NCBI GenBank assembly: GCA_028571685.1
Contig: CM053141.1
Span: forward strand, 930,001 to 994,000
Direction of reading: 5' to 3'
DNA from: Heterohyrax brucei
Taxonomy: Eukaryota; Chordata; Mammalia; Hyracoidea; Procaviidae
Length of the DNA: 64,000 nt
This document shows positions 33,655-45,243 of this stretch, piece after piece. The notes beneath the pieces are model-generated. The model worked only from the letters and a program-made list of their open reading frames with translations, had not been told where the DNA came from and ran no database searches. A program made the translations under genes and the position numbers. The first letter of the stretch is position 1. Each line of letters starts with the position of its first letter.

Positions 33655-34300
33655 GTGCGCAAGAGTGCGAGGGGTGCGTGAGAGTGCATGCGTGTGAGCA
33701 CGTGTGAGTGTAGGTGTGTATGTGGGGGGGGTAGCATGTGTGTGAACACACGTGGGTGTGTGAGCACATGTGTGTGAATACATGTGAATGTAAGTGTGTA
33801 TGTGGGGTGGTGTGTGTGTGAACACATGCAAGTGTATCAGTGCACATGTGTGAATACATGTGAAGCATAGGCATAACCCTGGGTTAGTGTGTGTGCGAGT
33901 GTATGTGGGGTGGCATGTGTGAGCACACGTGAATGTATGAATGCATGTGTGCGAGTACATGTAAGCACAGGCACACATCTGGGGCAGTGTGTATGTATGT
34001 GGGGTAGCATGTATGTAAAGACATGTGAATGTGTGAGTGCATGTGTGTGCTTGCATGAGTGTAGGTGTATGTCTGGGGTAGTGTGTGAGTGTGGGGTAGT
34101 GTGTGTGAGTGCATGTGGGGTAATGTGTGTGTGACGACATGATGGGTGAACGCATGTGTGACTACATGAGTGTAGGTGTATATGTGGATAGCGTGTTTGT
34201 GAACACGTGTGAGTTTATGAGTGCATGTATGTGAATACATTTGAGCACAGGTGTACATCTGGGGTAGTCTGTGTGTGAACACACATGAGTGTCTGTTCGT
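33655..34300. repeat. TG-rich higher-order minisatellite
   Basis: About 645 bp built from modules GTGTGAGTGCATGTGTG, AATACATGTGAATGTAAG and GTATGTGGGGTAGTGTGTG. The GGGGTAG module recurs roughly every 80 bp, giving about eight higher-order units. Confidence 0.88.
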
Positions 34301-34892
34301 GGGCATGGCATGTCCTCAGAGCTCCGCCCCACAGTGCTCTTGGTGGCCCTGAGCAGAGGCCCCACCCAGGTCCTCCAGCAGGGAGCTGTGGGGGAGCCGG
34401 CTGGGGGCGGGCCTCGTGCTGCTGGGGCCGTGCTTTTCAAACTGCGGCAGGTGAGAGCTGAATGCTACTGCTAAAGGGAATCTTTGTGTTGAGGCCTCTT
34501 ATTTGTTTTTGTAAATATTTGCATGGAAGGGCAACACCTTGCAGAGAGAATCCTCCATGGACACTGTTCAGTGATGAACCTCAACCACCGAAACTCTCGT
34601 GGAGGCAAACCCAGGTCAGGGCTAGGGCCTTCCCAGTACCTGAGGCCTTTCTCGGGCAGAGACCACTGCCCTGACCCCTCACCAGGCCCCCCGTGCCTGT
34701 CCTGACTCACCAGGAATGGAACCGTCCACAGCCATCCTCCACCTGACCCCACGTGTGTGAGTCCTCACTGTCAGCGATGTGGTCCACGGCCTCCCCACCG
34801 TGTCCACACGGTAGGCAGTACCACACAAGTGTGAGAATGTGTGTGCACACATGCATGCATGCACACACAACGGGATAGCTGCTGTTGGGTGC

Positions 34893-35389
34893 TGTCATGC
34901 ATTGAATTGTGTCCCCCAGAAATATGTGTAGCCATTTGCCTGGGCCACGATTCCCTGTATTCCATGATTGTCCTCCATTTTTTGATTTTACTGTGCTGTA
35001 TGTTAAGGGATTAGGGTGCGACGTAAACCCGTCAGAAGATCACCTCCCTGCTCCCCTATAAAGGGAGTTTCCCTGGAGTGGGGCTTGACCCACCCTTAAT
35101 CCTTTCATCCTAGAAGAGATAAAAGGAAAGGCAGAGAATTGGGAACCTCACACCTCCGCCACCGGGAGAAGACCATGTCTTTCAGACCTGATGTTTCTGC
35201 GCAAGACACTCCCTGGACAAAGACTGACACCCGACTCCTCCAGAGCAACAAGGAGGAAAGCCTTCCCCTGGAGCAGACCCCCTAAATTGGGACTTGAAGC
35301 CCACTGGACTGTGTACGAATAAACCTTCCTTTGCTAAAGTCCTGCACTCTGCGGTGTGTCTGTTAGAGCAGCCTTAGCTGGCTAAAACA
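34893..35389 (+). mobile_element. MaLR-type solo LTR with perfect 5-bp target duplication
   Basis: Runs from TGTCATGCATTGAATTGTG to TTAGCTGGCTAAAACA and is flanked by GGTGC on both sides (34888-34892 and 35390-35394). A polyadenylation signal (AATAAA) lies near 35319. This is the cleanest copy of the family in the window. Confidence 0.92.
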
Positions 35390-35394
35390 GGTGC

Positions 35395-36629
35395 CAACAG
35401 CCCTTGGCTAGGCTTCACGCTCTCCGTGGGCTCTTGTGTGACTGGGTGACATTCACATTGGACACCAGGCCTCTTACCTTCCTGGAGCAGCATGAATAAA
35501 GCAGCACTGGGTTGGGGAGCGTCTGTAAGACCAGACACATCTTGTCCTCCAGCCCTGGAGACTGGGAGGCCGGGGTGGGGGGGCCCCCTCCCTCAGCAGA
35601 GTTCCTCCTGAAGGCTCTAGGAGAAGACTCTTCTCTGCAGGCTCCTGGTTTCCCCAGGCACTCCTTGCTCAAATGATGTCACTCAAGGGGTCAGGGCCCA
35701 CCCACCAACACCCGCTTCTCCTCTGGTGTGACCTCATCTTCAAAGATCCTTTCCCCAAACAAGGTCACTTTCCCAGGCACAAGCTTCTAGACCAGGGGGT
35801 GCCCTCAGCCAGACAGTTCCAGACAGGGGAAGCTGTCTCAAGCTTTTGACTTCAGAGCCTGCAAACTGGACCACAACTTGGTTTTCTTGACTCTTCTGTT
35901 CCGTTAAGAAAAGAGAGAGGAGCGCTAGCTCTGACTTGACTTGGGACAACACTGGAGTCCCCTGTTCTAGAAAGTGACCCAGCTAGAGCTGGCCTCACAA
36001 AGACACGTCAGCTGGGTCCTGAAATTACAGCCAGGACAATCTTTGAAAACATCTTCTGGGGAAATCAACAAATCATAGAGCAGCACAAGTGACCTACATA
36101 CTCACCCCTTTTATCTTCCCTGTTAGCGTTTAGTGAAAAGACCATTTACTGGACTCAAGAGACCCTCCTGTCATTACTGAAACTCACACCAATGATTGTT
36201 TTGAAAGATGATTCGAAGTGGAGAGTCATAATTAGGCCAGTCTCTGAAAAGGAGATGCTCTCAGTGGCTTTGTCCGCTTGTAATGCTGGTGGACACCCAC
36301 AATTCCCGGGGCCCCGCAGACCAGGCTCCGGCAGCCCACTTGTCCACTGCCTATTTGTGCCTCTTGAGTGTATGCTGAATAAAACTTCCCTTTCTGCTTT
36401 ACTGAACCGGGTAATATTTCTACCTTAAAGCAGATTGACCATGTCTCCGTCAGGTAACAATCTCTTGGTTTAATTTCCTCATTCAAACTGCAATATGTGG
36501 GTTAAAGTACACGAGAAGCCAGACTAAGAGGCTGTTCAAGTTCACGGCTGTCTGCGGACGGCTACTCTCTCGCGTCATTCATTTCTGTTCTCCCAGGGCC
36601 TGTACCCCTTTGTGACCCGTTGCTGTCAA
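35395..36629. other. No gene seen; possible LTR remnant near 36380
   Basis: Unique sequence. CTGAATAAAACTTCCCTTTC at 36374-36393 resembles the polyadenylation region of class I retroviral LTRs, but I cannot define edges. Confidence 0.35.
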
Positions 36630-36763
36630 CCCTGACGTGCAGTGGCCCTGCAGGACGGAGTAGAACCACTCAGTAGGGTTTCCAAGCAACCGCCGGTTGA
36701 TTCAGACTGCTGACCTTTTGGTTAGCCGCCAAGGTCTTAACCATTGTACCATGAGGGCTCCCT
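36630..36763 (-). repeat. AfroSINE, minus orientation
   Basis: Reverse copy: CAGGACGGAGTAGAACCACT, TAGGGTTTCCAAGCAACC, then the head TTTTGGTTAGCCGCCAAG and ACCATTGTACCATGAGGGC. Confidence 0.85.
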
Positions 36764-37007
36764 CCTCGGGCCCAGGGAGGAGTTACAAACAAGGTTGCCT
36801 GGCTACTGAAAGAAGTGTCACACTCCAAATTCACAGCCAACACAAAGTCAGTCTGCCCCAAATTTAACTGATATTTCTTTCTTACGAGACAAATTTCACA
36901 GGTCAAAAACATTTAATACAAAGATGCCGGTCAGTAAAAGGAAAAACAAATGATTTAAAAAAAAAAAAAACCACCCCAAACTGGAGTCAACTAACCAACA
37001 ATAAACC

Positions 37008-37255
37008 AGCTACCATCAAGTCACCTCTGACCTGTGGTGGTCCGGGTGTGTTAGGACAGGACTGTGCTCCACAGGGTTTCCCCTGGCCAGTACTCCATCA
37101 GCAGATTTCCAGGCCTTTCTTAAATGGGACTTGGTGAGTGAAACCAATACAACAGCAGTGGTCTTTCTTCTGAGACCCTTCTGGGTGGACGTGACCCTCC
37201 AGCCTTGTGGTCAGTAGCCAAACAGGTCAACCGTCTGCAACACCAGCGATTTCCA
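37008..37255 (-). repeat. AfroSINE (long variant), minus orientation
   Basis: Reverse copy with CTACCATCAAGTCACCTCTG, GTTAGGACAGGACTGTGCTC, the extra middle block GCAGATTTCCAGGCCTTTC and CTTCTGGGTGGACGTGACC, and the head end CAACACCAGCGATTTCC. A poly(A) run lies just before it at 36959-36973. Confidence 0.8.
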
Positions 37256-37276
37256 GAGCCAACAACAGCAAAACCA

Positions 37277-37412
37277 AGCCTGTTGCTGTCGAGTCAATTC
37301 CAACTCACGGGGACCCAACAGGACAGAGAAGAGTTGACCCATAGGGTTTCCAAGGAGCACCTGGCGGATAAGCAGATGTAGCACTTAGCCACCGCACCAC
37401 CAGAGATTTCCA
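37277..37412 (-). repeat. AfroSINE, minus orientation
   Basis: Well-preserved reverse copy: GTTGCTGTCGAGTCAATTCC, CATAGGGTTTCCAAGGAGC and CACCGCACCACCAGAGATTT. It lies 20 bases from the preceding copy in the same orientation. Confidence 0.9.
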
Positions 37413-38344
37413 GAGCCGACTAAGACTGTTTAATTGCCAGACTACTCATCTGAGGTGACAAGGCATGTACATTGGTAGCAAATGAAAGAGATGTGCGTGT
37501 CTGTTCTGGCACAGATGACAGCAGGCCTGCAGGTGATAGTAGACACAGAATTTCACAAAGCCCACTTAGTTTCCATCTCCTGCCCCTTGCCACTCTCCCA
37601 AACTGGATCTGGGGTAGTAAATCAATTATTTCAAATCTTCTGGAAGGTAATGACAGTGTTTGATAAGATATAAAGGAATCTTGTGACTCACTATTCCATC
37701 CTGTGACAACCTTTGACATTTTCCAAATGTGACTCCCTTTTTAATCTGGCCTTAAAAGCTACTGGAATGGTAACCACGTGGGACAGTCTTGCAGAAATTA
37801 TTCTCCCTGTCTACCAGGCTTGCGGCTTGTCTGTTAATAAAGCATTGCTTGAACCTTTCTACCTGTGTCTGAATTTGGCTGCAGGGACAGATGGAACGAA
37901 CTTGCTTTTGGTTCAGCAACGCAGGGACACAGAAGAGGAGACAGAGGCCAGAAGACAATGGGACAATATCTCTAAATTGCTGCAGGAAACGGTCCACTGT
38001 GATCTCCACACCAGCAAATACACTCACACAGGCAAGGGCAAAATAAAGACATTCCCAGACAAGCAAAGGCCAAGAGGAAGCATCCCCCACATGGGGCAAG
38101 TGATTCCCGAGGCAAGCCCGAATGCAGAGGCTATGAACACGTGGGGGAGGCGAGAACAGCAGGGATGACACAGGGTAGGTGTCAGTACACCAAACACGAA
38201 GGAGCTGCAGAATCAAAACACAGGGTAACAACAGCACCCGAGACAGGATGGGGTGCTTCGTGGCCTTTCAGCGGTTTGGTAGACAGTCCTGGGGTGTGCC
38301 ATCTGTTCCTAAGCTCAGTTGCTCATCAAAGTTTCTCAGTGAAG
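37413..38344. other. No gene seen
   Basis: A frame of 151 codons on plus (37713-38168) and one of 161 on minus (38237-37752) overlap. Neither is recognisable. TTAATAAAGCATTGC at 37834 may be an old LTR polyadenylation site. Confidence 0.4.
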
Positions 38345-38490
38345 TCTGCCGAGAAATGCTTCAGCAGAAAGGTCTGGCAATTTACTTATGAGAAACCAGT
38401 CACTGCAAACCCCAGGAGCACGGTTCTGCTCTGACACACACAGGCTGGCCGTGAGTCGAGCAGAGAGTGACGGCTTCAATGGGGCAACGT
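38345..38490 (+). repeat. AfroSINE fragment, plus orientation
   Basis: TTTACTTATGAGAAACCAGT, GGAGCACGGTTCTGCTCTG and the tail GTGAGTCGAGCAGAGAGTG follow the forward order of the long AfroSINE variant. Confidence 0.65.
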
Positions 38491-40239
38491 TCTGTGCTTT
38501 TCTGGGTGACGGTCATGGGATCACTTTTTGATTATCCACAAAACAGCAAATGCAGGGTCTGTGTCTTTTTGGCTCCCCATGCTGCCTGAGCACAAGTTTG
38601 CATGAGAAGCAGAGTGTCCCCGAAAGGAAGATGCCGTATGGGTGGGAGTCGGAGGCCTGCACGCTCCCACAGCCGCAGGTCCAGCTGCGAAGGCTGCCTC
38701 CAAAGAAACAACGTCTCAGTCTGGCAGGAGGTCAGCCTTCAACCAGTCTCTAGGAAAACCAAGGTCACTGAGATCCTGTCTGCCTTGATAAACTCTCTGG
38801 GTTGTTCAGTTTGAAAGGCTGATGGCAGATTCCCTGTTCCTAAAGTCTGTGCAGTTCTGGGGGGGAGAGGGGACTGTCACTACCGTCCTCAAACCATGAA
38901 GGGAGGGAGCAGCGTAAGAGGGTAGTCTCAAGGAGTCTAGAATTCTCCCGAGGGCTGGGGTTGGCACTGCAGGTCAGCCAGGTCCCCCCCCCAACCCTCT
39001 AGTCCTTGGGGGTGTGAGGACCCCACCCAGGAGGAACCATTAGGGTCCCAGGTCCCAACAGGAGCTGCAGGAAGCTTGGGGTGCCCAGCTGTTTCCTTGA
39101 TCTTAGTCAGCCCTCGGGTGTGACCAGGCTAACTTGAGTGTGTCCAGCCAGGGCCCCCAAAGACACAGCAATGTCAGAAAACCCCAGCTGCCCCCAAGTG
39201 CATGCTGTTTCAGAGAGGAGGTGCCGGTACCCCACTGTTGGGACACAATTTCTGGGAGTGATGAAACAGGAAGCAAAGACCCAGAAGCCAACGCATTCAG
39301 AAACACCCCATAGCCCCACTTTCTGCCCAGCGTTGTCCTGTAAACGCTGTGATTCAGAAGGGAAGGAGTCACGTGGTCAGAGAGGAAACTGAACAGCCCA
39401 TTGTCCCAGGACACACTGAATGGCAACCTGATCCCTCAGCTAGTGGTCCACAGCCTAGGGTCAGACTGAGGGAATGCCTCACCCTGTGCTCTCCGCCCCA
39501 TCCACCCAACACCTCCCTCCCTGCTCAGGCTTCTGGACGGATTTAGAAAACACACTGCAAAGTCCAGGCATGAAACCCTGGGCTACAGACTCTTGTCCTG
39601 CCCCAGAAGGGGACTGTCCTGACTTCCCAGAGCTCCCCAGAAGCCAGGACTTGCTTCCTAGGACATGGAGGACCCCACCTGTGGGGGGTGGGCTTCATGG
39701 AGCTGCCCTAAGCACACACCTCCGGGAGGTCCTGGCAGGTGGAGCACTTAGGGGTGCTGGGGCAGCCTTAGGGAGATGAGCCCTGAGCCCCAACAGGTGG
39801 GAGGATACAGGGACCAGTGTATCTTGGGACCAGCAAACACTTATCTATGCAGAAGTGGGGGATGGTTTCCCCACCCTCCCAGGGTCTGCAGTGGTGGTCT
39901 CCAGGGACTGAACCCAAAGGCCCGACACCCACCCAGGAGGGCCAGTCTGCAATTCCAGCCAGGCTCCCTCTCTGTCAGGCTGGAGAACAGGGGCTCATTG
40001 TAGACAACCCTGTCCATGAGGGGGGGAGGGCAGAGAACGTCTTAAGGGCACACTTGAGCAGGTGGAGGGGGCCTTCCTACAGGGCCGCCACTAAAGCCGT
40101 GGTGTCTGCCAGGCAGGAGGGGCCAGGTCGCAAGGCCTTTCCGGGACAAGGCAGGAGACAGGAGGGTACGAGGTGACCTGAGGAGAGGAGGGGACAGGAA
40201 GGACGGACTTGGGAGGAGGGGACGGCGGGAGAGGTACAC
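38491..40239. other. No gene seen
   Basis: Unique sequence leading into the orphan CpG island. No exon recognised. Confidence 0.45.
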
Positions 40240-40659
40240 GGAGGCTGGGTAGGGAGGCGGAAGGGGCACCGTCGGCGAGGCAGAGGCCGGGCTGACTTCG
40301 GCAAGGCCCCGCTCCTTCCCCAGGGGAGCAGGGTGGCCCGACTGCGGGGTGGGGGGCAGAGGAGAGGAGGTGCGGCGAGGGACAGGCGGCAGCAGAGGGT
40401 AGCCCGTCGGGGTCCCCGCTGGACCGTGGGCAGTTCGCGGGACTTGGCAGGAAAGGAGGCGGTGGCGCCCCGGGAACGAGGGGTGAAGCCCCGCTCAAGC
40501 CCACCCAGCAGGATTACGAACGGGTGAAGGGATAGCCGGAGCAAGTCTGACCCCGGACCTGAACCCGGTTACCGGGAGAGACACCAGGTGAACGCCTCCT
40601 GCCTCTAGTTCTACGGCTCCCCGAGGGTCGTCAGGGACCCCGTTGGGCCGCCCACAGCG

Positions 40660-40925
40660 CCGCCAGGCCCCGCCCCGAGGGCCCGCCCGGCTCGCTCTCC
40701 GGAGGCCCCGCCCACCCCGGCCCACAGGCCCCGCCCACCCCGGCCCACAGGCCCCGCCCCGAGGGCCCGCCCGGCCAGCTCTCCGGAGGCCCCGCCCACC
40801 CGGCCCACAGGCCCCGCCCCGAGGGCCCGCCCGGCCAGCTCTCCGGAGGCCCCGCCCACCCCGGCCCACAGGCCCCGCCTCGAGGGCCCGCCCGGCCAGC
40901 TCTCCGGAGGCCCCGCCCACCCCGG
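40660..40925. repeat. 60-bp GC-box minisatellite, about 4 copies
   Basis: Units starting near 40665, 40745, 40805 and 40866 repeat almost perfectly with a 60-61 bp period; the first copy carries a short extra insertion. Each unit holds CCCCGCCCC, GCCCGCCCGG and CCCCGCCCA, so the array carries roughly a dozen potential Sp1/KLF sites. Reading frames through it on the minus strand give a periodic Gly/Arg/Ala-rich peptide that is an artefact of the period. Confidence 0.85.
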
Positions 40926-40950
40926 CCCGGTCCGCCGCCGCTGACCTCCT

Positions 40951-40964
40951 GCGCCCCCTGCCGG
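40951..40964 (-). promoter_or_regulatory. CTCF-like binding site
   Basis: The minus strand reads CCGGCAGGGGGCGC, which agrees with the CTCF core CCASYAGRKGGCRC at 13 of 14 positions. It sits at the edge of the GC-box minisatellite in the orphan CpG island. Occupancy cannot be judged from sequence. Confidence 0.5.
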
Positions 40965-41420
40965 CCGCCTGTGGCCGTTGGTGGGGAGGGGTCCCAGGGC
41001 CGGGAAGTCGCCCTTCAGGGGGCCGCTGGGCCCACCTGGCGTCTCCGCGCGCACCGCCCTGTGCCCTTGCCCCTAGGGGCGCCGCCTGAGGAAGGACCGC
41101 TCGCCGCGGGCCCCTTTCACGGGAGACGTGGCGCCGGGCCGCGGGGACCCACTAGTGCCGGCGGGCGTCGCGGGCCTCCACGACCCGGGGCCCTCCTCTC
41201 AGGGCCGCCGCTCGGGCACCACGGGGACCACCGCAGGCCCTGGGACAGCGGCGGAGGCGGCAGCCGGCGGCCTGCCTTCTGGGCCCTCTTCAGCTGCGTG
41301 GCGTTGGGAGCGGGGCCTCACTTGGAACCGGGCGCTCCCGGGGCCATCCACGGTCACTCCGCGGCAGACGGCTGGGCAGCGCGCTCCTGTCCAAAGGCCT
41401 GGTCCTTGCTACCTCCAGGC

Positions 41421-42239
41421 CCTCACGCACCACCTCGGTCAGGGTTCAGGGAAGATGGGTTCCAGCTTCGGGGAGGGTAGGTAGCAATCCTCAAGCCAAC
41501 ACTGAAGATTTGGGGCCACCTCAGGGTGCAGCCTGGGGCAATCTCGTTTGTGTAGACATCACTCCTGCCCTTTATCATTACTTCTGTTTCATTTTTAACC
41601 TAAAACCGAGGCTGTTTCTCAGAGATTCTGTCCCCCGCCCCCTCCCCACTTCCTGACTCCACCTCTCTGGTGCAGGAAGCCCCAATGGTCTCTAGTTCAG
41701 CCCTCAGCCCCCAGTCCCACACTCACGCTGTCCTCCATCCCTCCTGGACTCTGGGTCAGGGGCACTGTCCGCATCCACCTGGGCTCTGGGTCAGCCCCTG
41801 TCCCCATCCCATCTGGACCCTGGGTCAGGCACTGCTCACATCCCACCTGGACCGTGGGTGAGGAACTGTCCCCATCCACCTGGGCTCTGGGACAGCCCCT
41901 GTCCCAGTGTCCCAGCTCACTGCTCCAGTCACTCCCACTCGACAGTCCAGCCTTCCTTCCTCCTAGGACAGCTCCCCAAGACAGCATGATCATCAGTGTC
42001 CTGAAATGTCACCGTGATGGCAGTCACAGTCAAAATGTCACCCACTCAATGTCATCGGGAAGATGCCAGTAAGAACCCCAGTGAGACACCACCTCATCCC
42101 ACCATGACGGAAATGGTCAGAAAAATGGGGACAATGGGTGCTGGTGAGGACGGCACAACACTGGACCCTCGTCCATGGTGCTGCCGCAGTGGAAGACGAT
42201 CCTACAGTCCTTCACAGCTCTGACCTAGAGCTGGTGCGC
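41421..42239. other. No gene seen, apart from a minisatellite
   Basis: Downstream flank of the orphan CpG island; holds the ~40-bp minisatellite listed separately. Confidence 0.45.
41735..41925. repeat. ~40-bp minisatellite, about 5 copies
   Basis: Unit CATCCACCTGGGCTCTGGGT followed by CAGCCCCTGTCC, five copies spaced 35-42 bp with substitutions. Confidence 0.85.
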
Positions 42240-42398
42240 TGTTGCTGTTAGGTGCTGCCGAGTCAGCCTGGGCCCCCGCGACCCCCTTGGACAGAGTAGG
42301 GCTGCCCTGTAGGGCTTCTAGGGGGCAGCTGGTGACTCTCAACTGCCAGCCCTTTGTTTGGTAGCTGAGCTCTCAACCACCGCACCACCAGTGTTCCC
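42240..42398 (-). repeat. AfroSINE, minus orientation
   Basis: Reverse copy: GTTGCTGTTAGGTGCTGCCG, GGACAGAGTAGGGCTGCC, then the head GTTTGGTAGCTGAGCTCTC and CCACCGCACCACCAGTG. Confidence 0.88.
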
Positions 42399-45243
42399 CA
42401 GGACCCAGGAACTCCACTCCAAAGGCTGTGCCCCAAGGAACTGAAAGCAGGGACTGCGAGAGAAACCTGCCCAGCAGTGTCTACTGCTCACCACTCACAG
42501 ATGGAAAGGTGGACACGGCCCGGGTGTCCACCCCAGAGGACAGGACAGGCATGGTGTGGTCCATCCACACAGCGGGCTGGCACTCAGCCACACTGAGACA
42601 CAAAGTCGCAACACAGGCTGCGACGCGGATGGACCCTAGAAACGTACTGAGTGAAAGAAGTCAGACGGGAGAGGACAGACACTGCAGGAGCCCCTCACAT
42701 AAAACACGGGAGACAGGCAGCTGTGCAGAGCCCTAAGGTTGTTAGCGGGCAGGGGGCTGCGGCCAACAAGGAGGCTCCCTGCTTGGGAGGCAAAACGGAC
42801 CGCAGAGACCCTTGTGAGGAGCTCGGCCGATATCCCTGAAGCGTACGTGTAGGGGTTGCTGAAGCCACAAGCGTCTGTCCACGTTCGTGCTCACCATTCG
42901 GACGCCACCCACCAGAGGCCGTACCCCCACCCGAGCTGTGCTCAGTAATTGCACATGCACGGTGATCAGCTGCGCTTTGTCCTTTGTCACGGAATTGCAG
43001 TAATCGGGATCTGTGGCTCTGTGGAAGACTGGGAACACGCCTGGGTTCAGAGACAGTATTTCACATACCCCAACTATTTATAATAAAAACAAAGTGAAAT
43101 AAGAAGAGGGTGGGAGGGAGATTCTGCCCCAGACTGGAGGTGAGGCAGGGCGCGCTGTTGGCTAGCCGCAAGCATCCCGCAGACAAGGGGTCCTCTTCAG
43201 TGTCATGTGGCCCAAACACAGCTTGTACTGAAACTCCTGTGCTGCGTGTCAGAATTCACTTATCTGAAACTTGGCTGGGTAGGCTGTACTTCCCCGCTGC
43301 ACCTGGTCACCGTGCCACCAGCAGCCCCGTGCATGCGGACAGAGGCGCGGCTGACCTTCCCAGTGGGCCCACCTTGTGTGTCCACACCCAGGGGTGGAGA
43401 TTCTCTGCCCTCCTCTCTCCTCTCTACAGTCCTAGGGGACCCCTGAGGAGAAACCAGGGCTCAGCTCCAGCCTGAGCTATTAGGCAGCTTTTTGTCGTTT
43501 GTAGTTAGTGGGGCCTAAAGCTAGAACTTTCAAGGACCAGCAAAGGTCTCCAGGGCCAGCTCTGCAGGCAGGAGGCTGGGGACACCAGAGGCAGCCATCT
43601 CAGCCATCAATGGGCAGGTCTGGGGGGGCTGGTGGACACCCCCACAGCTGGCGTCCCTCAGTGCTCACCGGATCCCAGGGTGGAGGTTTGTTTCGAAGTG
43701 GGGAATTCTGATGCGCAGCTGAGTTTCCTAGTCACCTGGGGTGTGCCACCCTGTCCCAGTCACCTGGGGTGTGCCACCCTGATGACCTAGCCCAGCACAG
43801 CCAGGGGCCAGAGCCTGGGACCAGAGGTGGGGGTGGGGCATTGTCCTGAGGGCTGTGTGGTCTCAGGGAAGCCCTGACTCTTGAATGTCAGGGCACCTAC
43901 GTGCAGCTGGACAGAGTGGACAGTGTCCCCAGATCTATGGGTTACCACACCACAGGAGCTTGCCACGACCTTCCCTGGCCATCCTGGAAGTCTCAGCCTG
44001 GAAAGTTGCTGCCCCAACTCTGATGTGGTAGGAAACTTGGACAACTGTACACCCTTCCAGCTTCACCATGTGACCCCAGGTCACTCAGGCATTCCAGAGC
44101 TTACAGCCAGTGCAGAGGTGAACTCAGAGCCAGCGGAGGAGGCCACAAGGAAAGCCATGGGTCTGGGGACCTCACGTGACTGCAGCTCAGACCTCGGGCT
44201 TCCCTGGGCCAGCACCCTGGTGTCACACCCCTCATGTCAGCACCCTGGGCCCTTCCCTGAAACTACAGGGCCTGTCCAGGAAGTGAAAGCGGAGCCGTCC
44301 TGTCCCCACCCTCCCGGTCTCCTTCCCCCACAGAGAGCCGCCGGGAGCCACCTCAGCTTTCTGTTTCACTTGGCTGGGCCGTGAGTTCCCGAAAGTCTGT
44401 GTTCCGGACCATGACCCCAGAGCCCTCGGGCCCCTCTGCTCTCAGGAGGAGGTTTGCTCTGGGCTCAGCCCTGGTGACCCCCATGGGCCCCCTCCTTCAA
44501 TGGGCAGGGCTTCCGCAGAACCAATGGCAGGTCTGGGGCTCCCTCCCAGGGACCCCAAATGTAGGCCAAGGTCTAACACACAATCATGCACACACATGAA
44601 GCACACATACACTGTCAAATGCCACACATACGCACATACACATGTGCATACGCATGCAAACCACATGCATGCACACAAAACACACATGCACACATACACA
44701 CATGTACACACATGGGACACCGCGGCCAGAAACGACAGGACCCTGCTCCCTGTCCTGTCACCCCGGTCTGCACCCAGAGGCCACAGAAGACAACAAAACC
44801 CGTCTGCACAGCCCACAGCACTCAGACCAGACGGCCAGGACCCGGCCGGCGGCCGCAACAGCTCCCTTGATGCTCGCCTCCTCTTCTAACTAGGGACCAG
44901 CCAGAGGGAACAGAGGTGCCCGAGCACCCCCGCAGGACCCGCCTCTACTGTCAGGGCACCCGAAGCCCCAGCTTTCCCTGTGAGCCTCCCTGTCCCACCT
45001 GCCCGTGTCACTGCCAGACACGGTGAGCAGCTGGCCCCTTGCTGAAGCAGCTCGGAGTCAGTGGTCCCCGATGTGCCCAGGGGCAATGTGTGTCTACTCT
45101 GAAGCCTGAGTGACCACCGAGTGAGAGCCAACAGCACGTGTCTACTGGCTGCGTTCCCAGTGGTTTGGCCCAACGCTGGACAAGTTGCTGTTCAGTGGGG
45201 TGATGTCATGTACTGCACTCTGGTGATCTTCCACAAGGCCACT
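42399..45243. other. No gene seen; two small repeats
   Basis: Unique sequence containing a 28-bp tandem duplication (43729-43785, GTCACCTGGGGTGTGCCACC) and a CA-rich tract (44580-44715). The 167-codon frame at 43881 has no recognisable domain. Confidence 0.45.

Larger units (their letters stand above)
40240..41420. promoter_or_regulatory. Orphan CpG island, possible unannotated promoter or enhancer
   Basis: A dense CpG island of over 1 kb lies midway between the two SLC12A7 first exons. It contains a 60-bp minisatellite full of GC boxes and a CTCF-like site. Open frames on both strands (up to 169 codons) match nothing I know. It may be the promoter of a non-coding RNA, another start of SLC12A7, or a methylation-free regulatory element. 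Confidence 0.6.

Noticed and set aside
40495-41089. Periodic Gly/Arg/Ala-rich and Pro/Arg-rich frames in the orphan CpG island
   Set aside because: Periodicity equals the 60-bp minisatellite; both strands are open together.
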